Under the pieces are notes generated by a model. The model did not search any database. It saw only the letters and a list, made by a program, of their open reading frames with translations, and was not told the DNA's origin. From Mycocentrospora acerina (Eukaryota; Ascomycota; Dothideomycetes; Pleosporales), in NCBI GenBank assembly GCA_022701365.1, contig JAKUHH010000028.1, positions 244,502 through 308,501 on the forward strand: a DNA stretch of 64,000 nucleotides, read 5' to 3'. This document shows, piece after piece, positions 21,625 through 33,153 of this stretch; position 1 is the first letter of the stretch, and each line of letters begins with the position of its first letter. Position numbers and translations under genes: made by a program.

Positions 21625-22875
21625 GGTGACAGCTAGAGAGGATAGAAACTGTTGGTATGTATGTCTGAAGAGTATATGTTGGCGTGAGAGCAGCTCCTGC
21701 TTGCCACCGGTTGATTGTTGAACTGTAATTGTTTGCAGATGATGGGGAGGTATTTAAATGAGGTAACGAAGTGACGTCGAGGTGATATTGAGGTGAGGTG
21801 AGAGAGACTCGAAAGCGTTGCACGACCCGACAGCTTGAAAGCAGCAGGAGCTTGAAATTAAGTAAATGGCGAACAGAGATGTATGTGTGAGAAGGGGTGC
21901 TGTCGAGTGGCGATACGGAGCGTTGGGGAGCGTTGGGGAGAGATATGGCAAGAGCGACTGCGCAGGGCATTCACCCACGAAGACGTCGACTGAGAGCAAA
22001 TGGCAAGGTGAAGGTGGAGGTTCATGGTCGACATTTTGAGTGACAGATGGGATATTGTCATAGTTTAGGTGAATTCATCAGTATTCATGCAGTGTGTGTA
22101 TGGGTACCGACTATAGTTACAGATACTGAGAAGAAGCGAAACTAGGCCATGTCTATACCTGTTTGTTGCAAGGTATATGTTTTTCTAGAGAATCTCTGGT
22201 GTATCACTTGCCCGTTTTGAAGCACGTCAGTCTTGTGGTGAGCTTAGAATCAATTGGGTAAAGTTGGTAGATAGAGGTGGGGTGAATGGGCGAGGAAGAA
22301 TTGGGATGAATTGGCAATGGAGAACTGGGATGAATTGGCAATGGAGAACTGGGATGAATTGGCAATGGAGAACTGGGATGAATTGGCAATGGAGAACTGG
22401 GATGAATTGGCAGTGAAGAACTGAGATGAACTGGGATGAACTGGCAATGAAGAATTGGAATGAATTGCGATGAATTGGCAATGAAGAGTGGAGAGGATCA
22501 AGGATGACGTCCAAGGCAAGGTTCCAAGCTCGTGCACAATCACATGCGAGATGAAGCGAGCCCTGCAGTGTGCGTGGGACCATATTCAGGGCTTGGACGT
22601 GGGCGTCGAGGGCCATCAGCACACACACTTGAGAGTAATGGGAGAGAGAGAGCAAACAACAACGCAGTGCAGGCGCACACGACACAAGAGCAGAGGTGGT
22701 CGGGTGAAGGCTCGGGTAATGTCGTGCAAGGCATCGGAGATTGATTAGATCAGGACAGATGGGGCCAAGGGCGGCCGGGCAGTCACTCGCCAAGCGCTGC
22801 TTTTTCCGACATGGCGGCTGCAGCGTCGGCATCGCAAACCTCTCACCAGCCCTCTCCCCTCCCAGCGCAGCCACC
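21625..22875. promoter_or_regulatory. Shared upstream region of the unknown gene (-) and IDH1 (+)
   Basis: A 1.25-kb head-to-head region. It contains a 24-bp minisatellite (22303-22488), a GAGTGATGTGAG-type purine-rich part near the left gene, and C-rich sequence (CCTCTCCCCTCCCAGCGCAG) just before the IDH1 start. A long minus-strand frame (22227-23252) exists only because the minisatellite unit is a multiple of three and overlaps IDH1 coding sequence, so it is not called. Confidence 0.45.
22303..22488. repeat. 24-bp minisatellite
   Basis: Four identical tandem copies of a 24-bp unit (GGGATGAATTGGCAATGGAG plus AACT) start at 22303, 22327, 22351 and 22375. A fifth copy at 22399 has two changes, and more degenerate copies follow to about 22488. 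The array lies in the promoter-side region between two divergent genes. Confidence 0.92.
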
Positions 22876-24311
22876 ATGTTGTCCCAGACGTCCCAGCGAA
22901 CCGCCCAGGTACGAGTCGCCGCCAATTGACCCGCGGGCGCCCAGCTGACCCGCCGCTCCAGATGCTCCTGCGGGGCGCGAAGCCTGCTCGATGCGGGCCC
23001 TCGATGGCTGCACGAAGTACGCACACTTGCTCCCACACATACATGTGCATGTAGACATGGCCACGCCCATGGCCAGATACATGCCCACGCCCCCACACGT
23101 CGACACCAACACCCGCACATGCCGCTAACACGACCCCCGCAGCCATGGCAACCGTCGGCCAGGACATCTTCAAGCCCACCAAGTTTGGCGGCAAGTACAC
23201 GGTCACGCTGATCCCCGGTACGCTGCGCCCTCCCCCGCCGCCGACCCGCCACTAAACAGCAGCGCAGGTGACGGCATCGGCGCCGAGGTGTCCGAGTCGG
23301 TCAAGGAGATCTTCAAGGCCGACAACGTGCCCGTCGAGTGGGAGCAGGTCGACGTGTCGGGTGTCGAGACGGGCAACAAGCACTCGGAGGAGCTGCTGCG
23401 CGAGTCGATTGCCTCGCTCAAGCGCAACAAGCTCGGCCTCAAGGGCATCCTGCACACGCCCGTCGAGCGCTCCGGCCACCGCTCCTTCAACGTCGCCCTG
23501 CGCCAGGAGCTCGACATCTACGCCTCGATTGTCCTGCTCAAGAACATCCCCGGCTACAAGACGCGCCACGAGAACATCGACTTCTGCATCATCCGCGAGA
23601 ACACCGAGGGCGAGTACTCGGGCCTCGAGCACCAGTCGGTCAACGGCGTCGTCGAGTCGCTCAAGATCATCACCCGCGAGAAGTCGGAGCGCATTGCCAA
23701 GTTCGCCTTTGCCTTTGCCCTCGCCAACAACCGCAAGAAGGTCACCTGCATCCACAAGGCCAACATCATGAAGCTTGCCGACGGCCTCTTCCGCAACACC
23801 GTCAAGCGCGTCGGCGAGGACTACCCCACCCTCGAGACCAACGACATGATTGTCGACAACGCCTCCATGCAGTGCGTCTCGAGGCCCCAGCAGTTTGACG
23901 TCATGGTCATGCCCAACTTGTACGGAGGCATCTTGTCCAACATTGGTGCCGGTCTCGTCGGAGGCCCCGGCATCGTCCCCGGATGCAACATGGGCCGCAA
24001 CGTCGCCGTCTTCGAGCCTGGATGCCGTCACGTCGGTCTCGACATCAAGGGCAAGGGCGAGGCCAACCCCACCGCGCTGATCCTGTCCGCTGCCATGATG
24101 CTGCGACACATTGGTCTCGACGACCACGCCAACCGCATCTCGCAGTCCGTCTACAAGGTCATTGCTGACGGGTACGTGTTTGAATTATTAACTATCATTT
24201 GCAATACACTGCTAATGCCCCAACAGCCAGGCCCGCACACGCGACATGGGCGGCAACTCGAGCACCAACGAGTTCACCCGCGCCATCCTTAGCCAGATGG
24301 AGAAGGCATGA
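22876..24311 (+). CDS. IDH1: NAD-dependent isocitrate dehydrogenase subunit 1, mitochondrial
   Basis: Five exons (22876-22908, 22962-23016, 23143-23217, 23268-24171, 24227-24311) give 383 residues. Arg/Ala-rich residues 1-35 look like a mitochondrial presequence. Then come YTVTLIPGDGIGAEVSESVK, the LKGILHTPVERSGHRSFNVA region, the IRENTEGEYSGLEH substrate-site block, VTCIHKANIMKLADGLFR and DNASMQCV. The family signature NLYGGILSNIGAGLVGGPGI follows, and the C-terminus is TRAILSQMEKA. The TPVERSGHRSFN stretch is that of the regulatory Idh1 type rather than catalytic Idh2. The heteromer oxidises isocitrate to 2-oxoglutarate in the TCA cycle and is regulated by AMP. The 5' part is split into three tiny exons, and exon 2 itself begins with ATG, so an alternative start is possible. 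SDHB, another TCA enzyme, lies 22 kb away. Confidence 0.96.
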
Positions 24312-24631
24312 GCTGCTCATGGTCATCTTCGTCCTGCCAAGCCCTAATCTAGCGCGAGAATACTACGATATCGACAAGGCTCAACTGGGTTCGCCCTGAA
24401 ATGGGCCGCCTCCTCCCTTGATGATTGAACGCTTTGGATTGTACAACTGGGTCGGCCGGACTGTGAATAGTGCTGTACGTTTAGTTGGTATATAGCATGC
24501 TGCATGATTGAATTGACATTCGTATACCCTCTCATTTCGTCATCGTATCCTTTTGAGCACAATACCAAAAAAAAGAACTCCCTCCAAAACGCCTCGCTAT
24601 GCATGACCGTGGTGATCGTGAGTGGGTATAT

Positions 24632-25533
24632 CTAAAACTGGATCCTCCTCTTCCTGCCCGTGTATTTGGACGTGGCCTTGACAACCTTGCCTTGGCCCTC
24701 CATTTGCGCCTTTTTCTTGAGAATCCACGCCTTGCTTCCCTTCTTCTCCTCGCCACGCTTCATGCCCTTCAACTTGCGGCGCGCATCCATGATATCCACA
24801 CCGTCCATACCCCTCACGACACCGGTAATATCCCCATCCAGCTCTCCTCCTCCCACCGTCAGCACAAGATATGTCTTGGCGTTCTTCGTCCCCGGGTCGT
24901 CCTCCAACAAACCTGCTCCAAACCCAGCCTTGACCGCCGCCTGGCTGACCATCTTCTTCTGCCCGTCATTCTTGGGGTAAAACTGGCACACGGCCCGCCC
25001 GCCTCTCCTCAACGCAGCATACAACTGATTGAAGAACCGGCTCAGCCTCCCCGCGGCCGTCTCCTCGCTCGTCTCAGCATTGCACAGCCACTGGATCGCA
25101 GAAATGCTAATCGCAGCATCAAACGTTCCGGGGCGGAACGGCACTCCCTGCCCCGCATCCGCTAGCATCAGGTCGCCCTCGAGCTCGCGCTCCAGCGCAA
25201 CGCCCAGCATCGACGCGCTAATATCCATGCCCACCCAGATGTGCGGACCGCCGGGGGTGTCGGGGTCGCTGTCAGACAGGATTTCTCCGCTGAGGCCGGA
25301 GCCGCAGCCAATGTCGAGGATCATGCAGGGCGCCGTCAGGGAGAGGAGGGAGAGGGCGCGGTGCGTCATGGAGGCCTGGATGGAGCGGATACGGGAGGAG
25401 GTCGTGTATTTGCGGGATTCAGTGTCATTGTAGAAGAGGTCTGGCGGGCTGGAGGAGAGTGTTAGAGCTTTGTGGTGGGATGGAGGGAGGGGAAAAGAGG
25501 AAAGACGCACAGGATATCTTCTGGGCGCGACAT
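24632..25533 (-). CDS. BUD23: 18S rRNA (guanine-N7)-methyltransferase Bud23
   Basis: Two minus-strand exons (25511-25533, 24632-25448) encode 279 residues. The start MSRPEDILPPDLFYND is the family N-terminus and is recovered only by joining the 23-nt first exon across a 62-bp intron. The SAM-binding motif I is MILDIGCGSGLSGEIL, followed by GMDISASML and FDAAISISAIQWLCNA. The C-terminal WBSCR22-type tail is basic (KKKAQMEGQGKVVKATSKYT, then GRKRRIQF) and is used for nuclear import. Bud23 with Trm112 methylates a guanine in the 18S rRNA P-site region and is needed for 40S export. The gene is head to head with SVP26, with 332 bp between the starts. Confidence 0.95.
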
Positions 25534-25865
25534 GATGGCGGTGTTGCTATTCCTTTTGTCTTAAAATTCTTTTCAAGTTAAAAAAAAAGAAGCGTGTCTG
25601 AAGAGACGGGTGTGTCGAAGAAGCTAGGCTGGCTGCTCGAGCGGAAACAGAGTGCGGTCAAATGTCAGAATCGCCAAGTCTTTTTGATGCGACAACTTTT
25701 TGGCCCAAAAAGTTTCGACCCCACACATCCCTCGCTGACCCACTCCCTCCCTCCCTCGGCCCGCTGTTTCTCCGAGCCCTTCCTTCCTGCCACCTGTCTG
25801 ACCTCATCGCCCAGACCTCCCTTTCGAATTGTCCCTTGCAAAAAAAAGAGAGAGTCGCAGAAAAC
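25534..25865. promoter_or_regulatory. Divergent promoter region BUD23 / SVP26
   Basis: A 332-bp region separates two opposite start codons. It holds a poly-A run near 25583 and a pyrimidine-rich half on the SVP26 side (CCCTCCCTCCCTCGG). One compact region must serve both genes. No specific factor site can be assigned. Confidence 0.5.
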
Positions 25866-26831
<966 letters not shown>

Positions 26832-27359
26832 GACGGATAGTGAGAGAGCTATGATTGTACGAATAATGTATTGATTTGGAAGGTTTCCTGTTGAGGCGGA
26901 GCATTAGCCAGGAGTTGGATGTGCTAATATTCGATTTGTTCTTGGGTTGTTGTTATTGTTGTTATTATGTGAGAGATCTATCACTACTCCTCGGTTCTAT
27001 CGTGAGTCGAGCTTGGAGAAAAGGGACGCAGAACCTGCTGCCTGTTCTTCAAAACGTCTTCACCTTCAGCTGCCATGTGCTCTGCGAGTTGTTGAAGCAG
27101 TCCCAGATCTCCATACCAAGTAGCATGGCAGCATGCCTGGGGCTTGATATTCTCCCACTCCCCTTTTTCGTGGACCTTTTTATCGTCTAAACTCCGTCCA
27201 CCCGCATTTCTAGTCTCTCTCTTTCTTCTAAATTTCACCCCCTCAAATGCTCCCACGATTTGCAGCACCGAAGCGGAGTAATGTACATACGCGTCAGTTC
27301 CACTTCGCTCAGCACTTCATACCTGAGTGCGTTCATCACCAACGTCATAGCCCCCTTCT
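26832..27359. other. Intergenic region between convergent SVP26 and DPH6
   Basis: About 530 bp of 3' UTR sequence with a TTGTT microrepeat near 26950. Short frames on both strands show no recognisable domain and are not called. Confidence 0.45.
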
Positions 27360-29639
27360 TCACCTCTCGCAATCCACTCTTCCCACTAACACTCCCCTCA
27401 CTTCCTCCCCGCCCCCTCCCCACACCCTCTTACAAGGCACCCACTGCACACCCTTCAGCCCCATCTCCGCATTCCACGTGAATCCCCGCCCCGTATAAAG
27501 CGTCGCACTCGCCCACTCCTTCACTCCCTCCCCACTCTGCTGAAACGCCGCAATGTCCGCCATGTCCCTAATCTCAAGTGTGTAGAACTGCGAACGCGTG
27601 GTAGCTACTTCAGTGCGCGTCAGACCCGGGCTGTGGTGTTGAGTAATCGCGGAAGAAGTGAGACCTGTGGCGCCCCATTCTACGTCCACCGCGCGAGGAA
27701 GGGATTCTACTTCGACGACAAAGCACGGGGGTATCGGCGTGGTGTATGGATTTGTGGAAGTAGAGACCGCGCTGGAATCTGGGATGGGAGAGCGGAATGT
27801 GGTGTCGTTGAAGACGGATCCTGTACTGCGATTGAGGCGGTCCCAGGGGTCAATGTGTGATTCTTCGTCTGTGTCCTCATCATCGTTGTTTTCGGTAGAC
27901 GGGGAGGCGGGAGTATGGATTGCTTTCCACAGTTGCTGCGCAGTGTGGACGTGTTGCTCTGCGTTGCTGCCAGCGGGTATGAAGCCTACGCCTGCAGTCC
28001 ACCAGCGCACTCCTTTTGCGCGTCCAATTCGCCATAGGTGTTGGAGAGAGAGGAGAGCTTGTCCCTGGAATCCTTTTTCGTTGTATACTTCCATTGATGC
28101 AGGGATGAGAGGGATCTGGCCGGCTACGTAGACAATCTCACTAGTCTTGCTGTCTTCTGCTTCGCCTTCTCTTTCTATCTGGGGGAGCGGCACGGAGATG
28201 GCTTGACTGTATGGTCCAATGTTCGCTGGTGCCCAGTAACTTCTCCCCTGGACGTGGAGGCCTTGTTTTGCTGTCTTGTGCACAGCTACCCCTTTAATAT
28301 TGCTATCATCAGGCTTGTCCACAATCACGCTCAACATTACGTCTATATCCTTGGGCATTGCGTCGCCAACAGCTATGGTGACCCTTGCAGGGGGGTTCAC
28401 TTCACTGAAGTACTGCCCATAGATCGGATTGAGGATAGTGAAGTCGGCCATGTTACGGAGGAGCAATGTGCAATGGTTGATGCCAGATTTGGAGAGATGC
28501 CGTTGTTTCAAGACGTGCTCGAGGCGAAGAAGGATTTCCATGAGCTGGCGAGAGGGAGAGCTGCGCGAATGAAGTGACTGGGAAGGACTGGCAAGGTTCG
28601 AGTACGTGAACACCGTTTGAGTGTCGCTAGGTACGTTCTTCGAAAGAGATTCTGACGCAGATATGTCCCCCTCTGACAAGTTCGTATCGACTGGCTTGTT
28701 AAGGGATGTTGGATTCTTATCCGGTGGAGAATGGCTGTCGCTGCGTTTCCCTACGGATTCCAACACCCTCTTGAACTCTTCATCAAACAGCTCAGGAATT
28801 CTCAACGACCCAACTTCCTCGTCAACGCCTCCGCTTTTCTTCTCAAGGGTACTTGACTTGACCCGGAATAACGTCTGGCCGCCTTCCAACACTCCTGGCG
28901 GCGCAGCTTCAATCCTGATCCTCTTCTTCCAGAGCGGTCTCGGTCCATCGAGCGCCAACGTCTCAAACTCCCCTCCCTCGCCTAGAATCGCACCGTTGCT
29001 CTCTTCACCAAACCGCGCCATCGCTTTGCCCAATCTCGCGATGGTCTTCTGCTGCGCAACATCCAGCCCCAAGAAATTCTCATCTAAGCCCCCAGAAGCA
29101 GTCTTGATAATCACCGCTTCTTGCCTCACAGCCGCCATATCATACAGAAGAGACGATTGTGTATATGGCGGCAGAAGTGGATACTGCCACAAATACGACA
29201 GTGGTGTAAGTCCCAGCCTCAGCGCAACAGATTCCACTCTCGTCCTCTGATACGTGCTCAATATTGCTCCCGTCGACACAGCGTTTGCCTCTGGGTGCTC
29301 CTGCATGACCCTCTGGAGTAACGGCACCAAATCCTCCGTCTCATCCTGCTCTTGCCCTAATAGCGGCGACTCATAATCTCTACTAGAATTTACTGCTTTG
29401 CCTGTGATTTCCTGTCGGTAGAGAGGGATAGCCAACGCTTGTTCATACAACGGAATAACTGCATGCCCTACCGTTTGATACATGTAGCTATTGATATCTC
29501 CATCTTCACTGGCTGAAGCCAAGGGAGAAAGATTTGCCAATGCGACGATGGTGTGACCATTTGCTTGACAATGCAGGATAGAGAAGAAGGAGTCCTTTCC
29601 GCCGGATATCAGCGCAATGACGTTGAGGAAAGACGACAT
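27360..29639 (-). CDS. DPH6: Diphthine-ammonia ligase with two RidA-like domains
   Basis: Intronless, 759 residues from ATG 29639. The frame extends 41 codons upstream, but MSSFLNVIALISGGKDSFFS is the family start. The N-terminal ATP-pyrophosphatase domain carries the SGGKDS loop, GHAVIPLYEQALAIPLYRQE and the EANAVSTGAILSTYQRTRVE block, then LGEGGEFETLALDGP. Two YjgF/RidA domains follow: one with GRSYWAPANIGPYSQAISVP and VAGQIPLIPASM, the other more diverged. This is the fungal Dph6 architecture. Dph6 uses ATP and ammonium to amidate diphthine on elongation factor 2, the last step of diphthamide synthesis. An acidic or polar linker (about 310-400) and a low-complexity insert (ENNDDEDTDEES) separate domains. 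Confidence 0.94.
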   Translation of the reverse strand: MSSFLNVIALISGGKDSFFSILHCQANGHTIVALANLSPLASASEDGDINSYMYQTVGHAVIPLYEQALAIPLYRQEITGKAVNSSRDYESPLLGQEQDETEDLVPLLQRVMQEHPEANAVSTGAILSTYQRTRVESVALRLGLTPLSYLWQYPLLPPYTQSSLLYDMAAVRQEAVIIKTASGGLDENFLGLDVAQQKTIARLGKAMARFGEESNGAILGEGGEFETLALDGPRPLWKKRIRIEAAPPGVLEGGQTLFRVKSSTLEKKSGGVDEEVGSLRIPELFDEEFKRVLESVGKRSDSHSPPDKNPTSLNKPVDTNLSEGDISASESLSKNVPSDTQTVFTYSNLASPSQSLHSRSSPSRQLMEILLRLEHVLKQRHLSKSGINHCTLLLRNMADFTILNPIYGQYFSEVNPPARVTIAVGDAMPKDIDVMLSVIVDKPDDSNIKGVAVHKTAKQGLHVQGRSYWAPANIGPYSQAISVPLPQIEREGEAEDSKTSEIVYVAGQIPLIPASMEVYNEKGFQGQALLSLQHLWRIGRAKGVRWWTAGVGFIPAGSNAEQHVHTAQQLWKAIHTPASPSTENNDDEDTDEESHIDPWDRLNRSTGSVFNDTTFRSPIPDSSAVSTSTNPYTTPIPPCFVVEVESLPRAVDVEWGATGLTSSAITQHHSPGLTRTEVATTRSQFYTLEIRDMADIAAFQQSGEGVKEWASATLYTGRGFTWNAEMGLKGVQWVPCKRVWGGGGEEVRGVLVGRVDCER

Positions 29640-30725
29640 GTCAAATTGCTGCGCGGAAGTGGGACGCAAAAAAGACAGGAAAGGAATGAGCCGTGTGCCG
29701 CTTCTGGTAGGTTGATGGCGGGGATGCGGTTTGAGGTTTACAGTTCTCGCTAAAACCTTCACGCACTAACGCGACTTTCCAAACAGCCAGAGAAGCTTCA
29801 TTTCTTGAAAGGTTTGTGTGTCTAGTCAAAGGTTGCAGAGCTTAATGCCCAACATATGACGATCGCGGCACGTGCCAGTGTTCTTTCAGAGTTTAGAACT
29901 GCAGATTGTGGCTTGTCGGTTAGCTGTATGTTGAACCAGGATAGTGAACAAACTTCAGCACTAGGACAAAGTAGTAGGGCTGCTGCTGTAAGGAGATGGT
30001 TTAGTGATGCGTGAATTATACATAGCTTGATAGTCGAGACACTTGTTACATTTCACAAAGATGCACGAGACATTTGACTGTAGAACGACTTGTGGATTGG
30101 TAACAGGTTTGTTTATAGTTTGGTGTGCCAGCACTCTAACCTACAGAACGCAAAGAGAAGAGCGTATATATGCGGTAAGGGTGGAACCAGTTACAGCGCA
30201 GTAGAAAGAATCGAATATTCCCAGAACGATGGCGTGCTCATTTGCAGCCGATTACAACGAGAGTAAGAACTCCCATAAAACGAGAGCTTGTGAAGAAAGC
30301 GCGGCGATGATGGCCGGTAGGAGTATGACCATGCCGTCGTAAAGTGTGTGCAAACCCATTGCCACGAAACAAAACACCAGATCTAAACTGCCAAGAGAAA
30401 TACCTCCCAAAGTGAAACCAAGGATCCAATAGTACCGTGCTAAGCGCGAAACTTAAATGTGTTGTGAGAAGAACCGGTTGGGCTCTAATAGAGCCCAAGC
30501 CGTGATGTTACAGGTGAAGAAGAGGTAGTGAACTTTTTCCCGCAACCGAGTGTGGGGACCGCAGATATAAGCCTATGGTGCCTGTCTAACCGAGCTGCCC
30601 TTGCGTAACTACATGATTGTAGACGAGCAGCCGCCTTGCGTGAATGTATACTCCTTTGTGAGAGGTGGAGGTCATGATGGGTCGTTATGTGAGTTGAAAG
30701 AGAAGTAAGAAGCAAGGTCAAAGGT
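29640..30725. other. Intergenic region upstream of DPH6
   Basis: 1.1 kb between the DPH6 start and the 3' end of the MSN2-like gene, both on the minus strand. It contains the DPH6 promoter and the MSN2-like 3' UTR. The short frames found (for example 30238-30498) have no supporting motif. Confidence 0.45.
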
Positions 30726-32485
30726 TTACTCGTTGTGCTTCCTCTTGCGCGTCTTCAGAGGCGAAGACTCAATGTCAGAGTAGGAGTCGGAGCTTGAACT
30801 TGAAATACCAGCGGCAGCCTCGTAGAGGACGCGGCCCATCATGGCTGGGTCTTGGTTGTCATATGTACCTTGGTGGCCGTGGTGGAGCTCAGAGCTGTCC
30901 AAGACACCCATGACGATAGCACCAGTACCGTGGGTGCGCTGATGCTGCGAGAGGTTGTCACTGCGAGAGAAGGTCTTGCCGCAGTCGGTGCACTCAAAAG
31001 GCTTCTCGTGAGTGTGGAGCGAACGAACGTGACGCTTAAGATGTTCTTGACGACGGAAGCGACGCGAGCAGAGAGTGCATACAAAGGTCTTGGATGGGTC
31101 GTCAGTCAACGACTGCTTGCGACCGCGACGGCTGGTGGGCTGTGCAGATGTAGAAGCACCCTCATCAGAGCTGGAGCCAACGGCGTTGTCCGCGTTTGAC
31201 TCGTGACCTGAATGATGTTGGCTTGAAACTCCAGACGCGGTGTTGTCATCACCAGATGTCTGGGTCTTACCCTGGTAGTCTGTCTCGGTCTCGCTGTACT
31301 CAGAACGCGACTTCTTGGCCGATCGCCTCTTGGGGGCAGACACCATTGACATGCTATCAGAGTAGTCGCTGGAAGCAGGAGTGAGGGGCAGGCCGTGAAC
31401 GAGGTCCTCCTCAAAGTCTGTGAAGCTCTCGTCACTGACAAAGTCTTCCTCGGGAGAGAAAACAAGGTCGATGCGCTGACGCTTGTTGGCTGAGAGAATG
31501 TTTTCGTTGTTGGAGAAGTGAACGAGGCCAGTGAAGTCGTCTTCGCAGTCAAGCTCGAACAAGGGCTCAAAGGTAGGTAGGCCAGACAGGTCGAAAGAGT
31601 GCGAAGGCTCGATCTTAGCAGCCTCACCCTTAAGAACTACCTTGTGCTCCTCGTCGCTGGGGCAAAGTGTAGCCAATTTGACAAACTCAGAAGACGCACA
31701 GACGGTGAGATCTTGGGGGTTGCAAAAGTTGTCTTCGGCCTCAACGAATGACGCACGTGGAACAGGTGAAGGTGATGGGGAAAGGGAGGGGCACGAGGCT
31801 GCAGACAGGAGGTAAGATCCCTGGCTAGCCGAAGGTGGCTGGATGAAAACTACTACTGTCAGCAAATGCTGTCGCGAGCCGTTTCAACCACAACGCTGAG
31901 CACAGCAGATCTTGACAGTGTGCTTTTGCTCAGAATTGTTTGTGAAATGTGCTTACCTGGTGTCATAGGTGGGGTGGCTGATCGCCATTCGATACCAGCA
32001 CACAGAATCTCAGAGAAGACCTCACCCTCACAACCCTGCTTGACGCCCTCGATGCTCTCGCCAGCGAAAAACCCGTTCACTGGTGTTGGCAAGAATTCAC
32101 AGACCGACGGTGGGCTGCTCATGTTGCTGCCACAGGCTGAAAGAGGTGGTGTGGCAGGCGCGAAAGAGAAGTCAGTGTCGAGATGCTGTAAGTAAGGCGA
32201 GCCGTGGGGCTCAATAAGAATGGTTGGCTTTTGGTACAAAGGTTGTGGCGACGCGACAGGTGTCAACATCTGGTTCGCGTATGCAGTCTGGGGGTAGGAA
32301 ACTTGGGATTGCGAAGATGAGGGCCTCTGGTAGTACATCTGTTGAGGTTGGAAAGTCGCCTGGCCGGATGGGTGTGGTGTGAAGTGTCCATGTTGGCGGG
32401 TGTTCTCCTCTTGTGGGTTGGGGTTGTAGTAGAAGAACGAAGACTGCATGGCCTGGGATGGGTGCATGGGGTATGAGCCTTCCAT
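30726..32485 (-). CDS. seb1: C2H2 zinc-finger stress regulator, MSN2/SEB1 type
   Basis: Two minus-strand exons (31957-32485, 30726-31855) give 552 residues. Two adjacent C2H2 fingers lie at about 432-485: [19 protein letters not shown] and [28 protein letters not shown] and RSDNLSQH are the recognition helices of the Msn2/Msn4/SebA group, which binds the stress element CCCCT/AGGGG. The Gln/Pro/Tyr-rich N-terminus ([15 protein letters not shown]) and acidic patches suit an activator, and the basic tail KTRKRKHNE may aid nuclear import. In filamentous fungi these factors control osmotic, oxidative and heat responses and affect development and virulence. The intron acceptor was placed at CTGACAG for phase; neighbouring AG sites would change only one or two residues. 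The long empty upstream region fits a heavily regulated gene. Confidence 0.92.
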
Positions 32486-33039
32486 TGTGAAGTTGTTCTG
32501 ACTACTCTAAGAGTTTGTTAGACACGCGCCTTACTAGCGAATCTGGAACCACCTACTGGTTGTAGTTTATGTGTGTGTGTTGCACTTGACAAGTGTACAA
32601 GACGGTACTCTTGAGAGACCGACGCGTATAGGTGGTGAATTAATTGTTATTGTTGGATGGGCTTGATGTGTCGAAGGAGTGACTGAACAACAACTCGTCT
32701 TGAGCTGTCTACTAATACTTGTTTTACTTGGTCGAGGGAGATGTCATAGGGTCGTGCGTGGACGAGGATGGAGTGATGCTAAGGAAGGAACGGTAACAAT
32801 GCACAGGGTCGACGGGAGAGACTGTACAAATGTAAACCAAAAAGGAATATCAAGAAGGCGATGATGCGGAAAGAAAGTGGTTGATAAACCCTGGATAATG
32901 AAATCACAACGAGCGGAAGGGACAGGCCTGGATAAGTAGCATAGATCAGCGACGGACGAGACAGCGGTTTAGTCTGGAAAAGTAAAAGATGACCAGGCAC
33001 ACGGGCGGACGCTCGGATTCGGTCGACTGCTGGTGTGGG

Positions 33040-33097
33040 AGGGGAGTCGGGGCGCAGCGCAAGCGGCCCACCTCAGCCAGAGAGACGGCATTCCCCT
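33040..33097. promoter_or_regulatory. Pair of STRE-like sites upstream of the MSN2-type gene
   Basis: AGGGG at 33040-33044 and CCCCT at 33093-33097, in opposite orientation 49 bp apart and about 560-610 bp upstream of the start codon. These are the core stress-response elements bound by the same factor family. Pentamers occur often by chance, so autoregulation is only a suggestion. Confidence 0.3.
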
Positions 33098-33153
33098 GCT
33101 GCGACCAGGATTTGACTCGCGAGGGTGTCAGTGAGTGCTAGCTTAGGGCAGCG
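33097..33153 (-). other. tRNA 3'-end-like fragment
   Basis: On the minus strand the stretch TCAAATCCTGGTCGCAGCA looks like a tRNA T-loop, T-stem and acceptor end. The 5' half of the T-stem does not pair, and no A box or D-arm is found upstream. It is therefore probably a tRNA remnant or chance, not a functional tRNA gene. Confidence 0.2.

Noticed and set aside
22227..23252. 341-codon minus-strand ORF with octapeptide repeats
   Set aside because: It arises from the 24-bp minisatellite and from antisense of the IDH1 5' exons; it has no other coding sign.
23252..24127. 291-codon minus-strand ORF
   Set aside because: Exact antisense of IDH1 exon 4 in GC-rich codon-biased DNA.
26984..27268. 94-codon minus-strand ORF with protein-like tail
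   Set aside because: It lies in the 3' region between two convergent genes, with no domain or splice partner; too weak to call.
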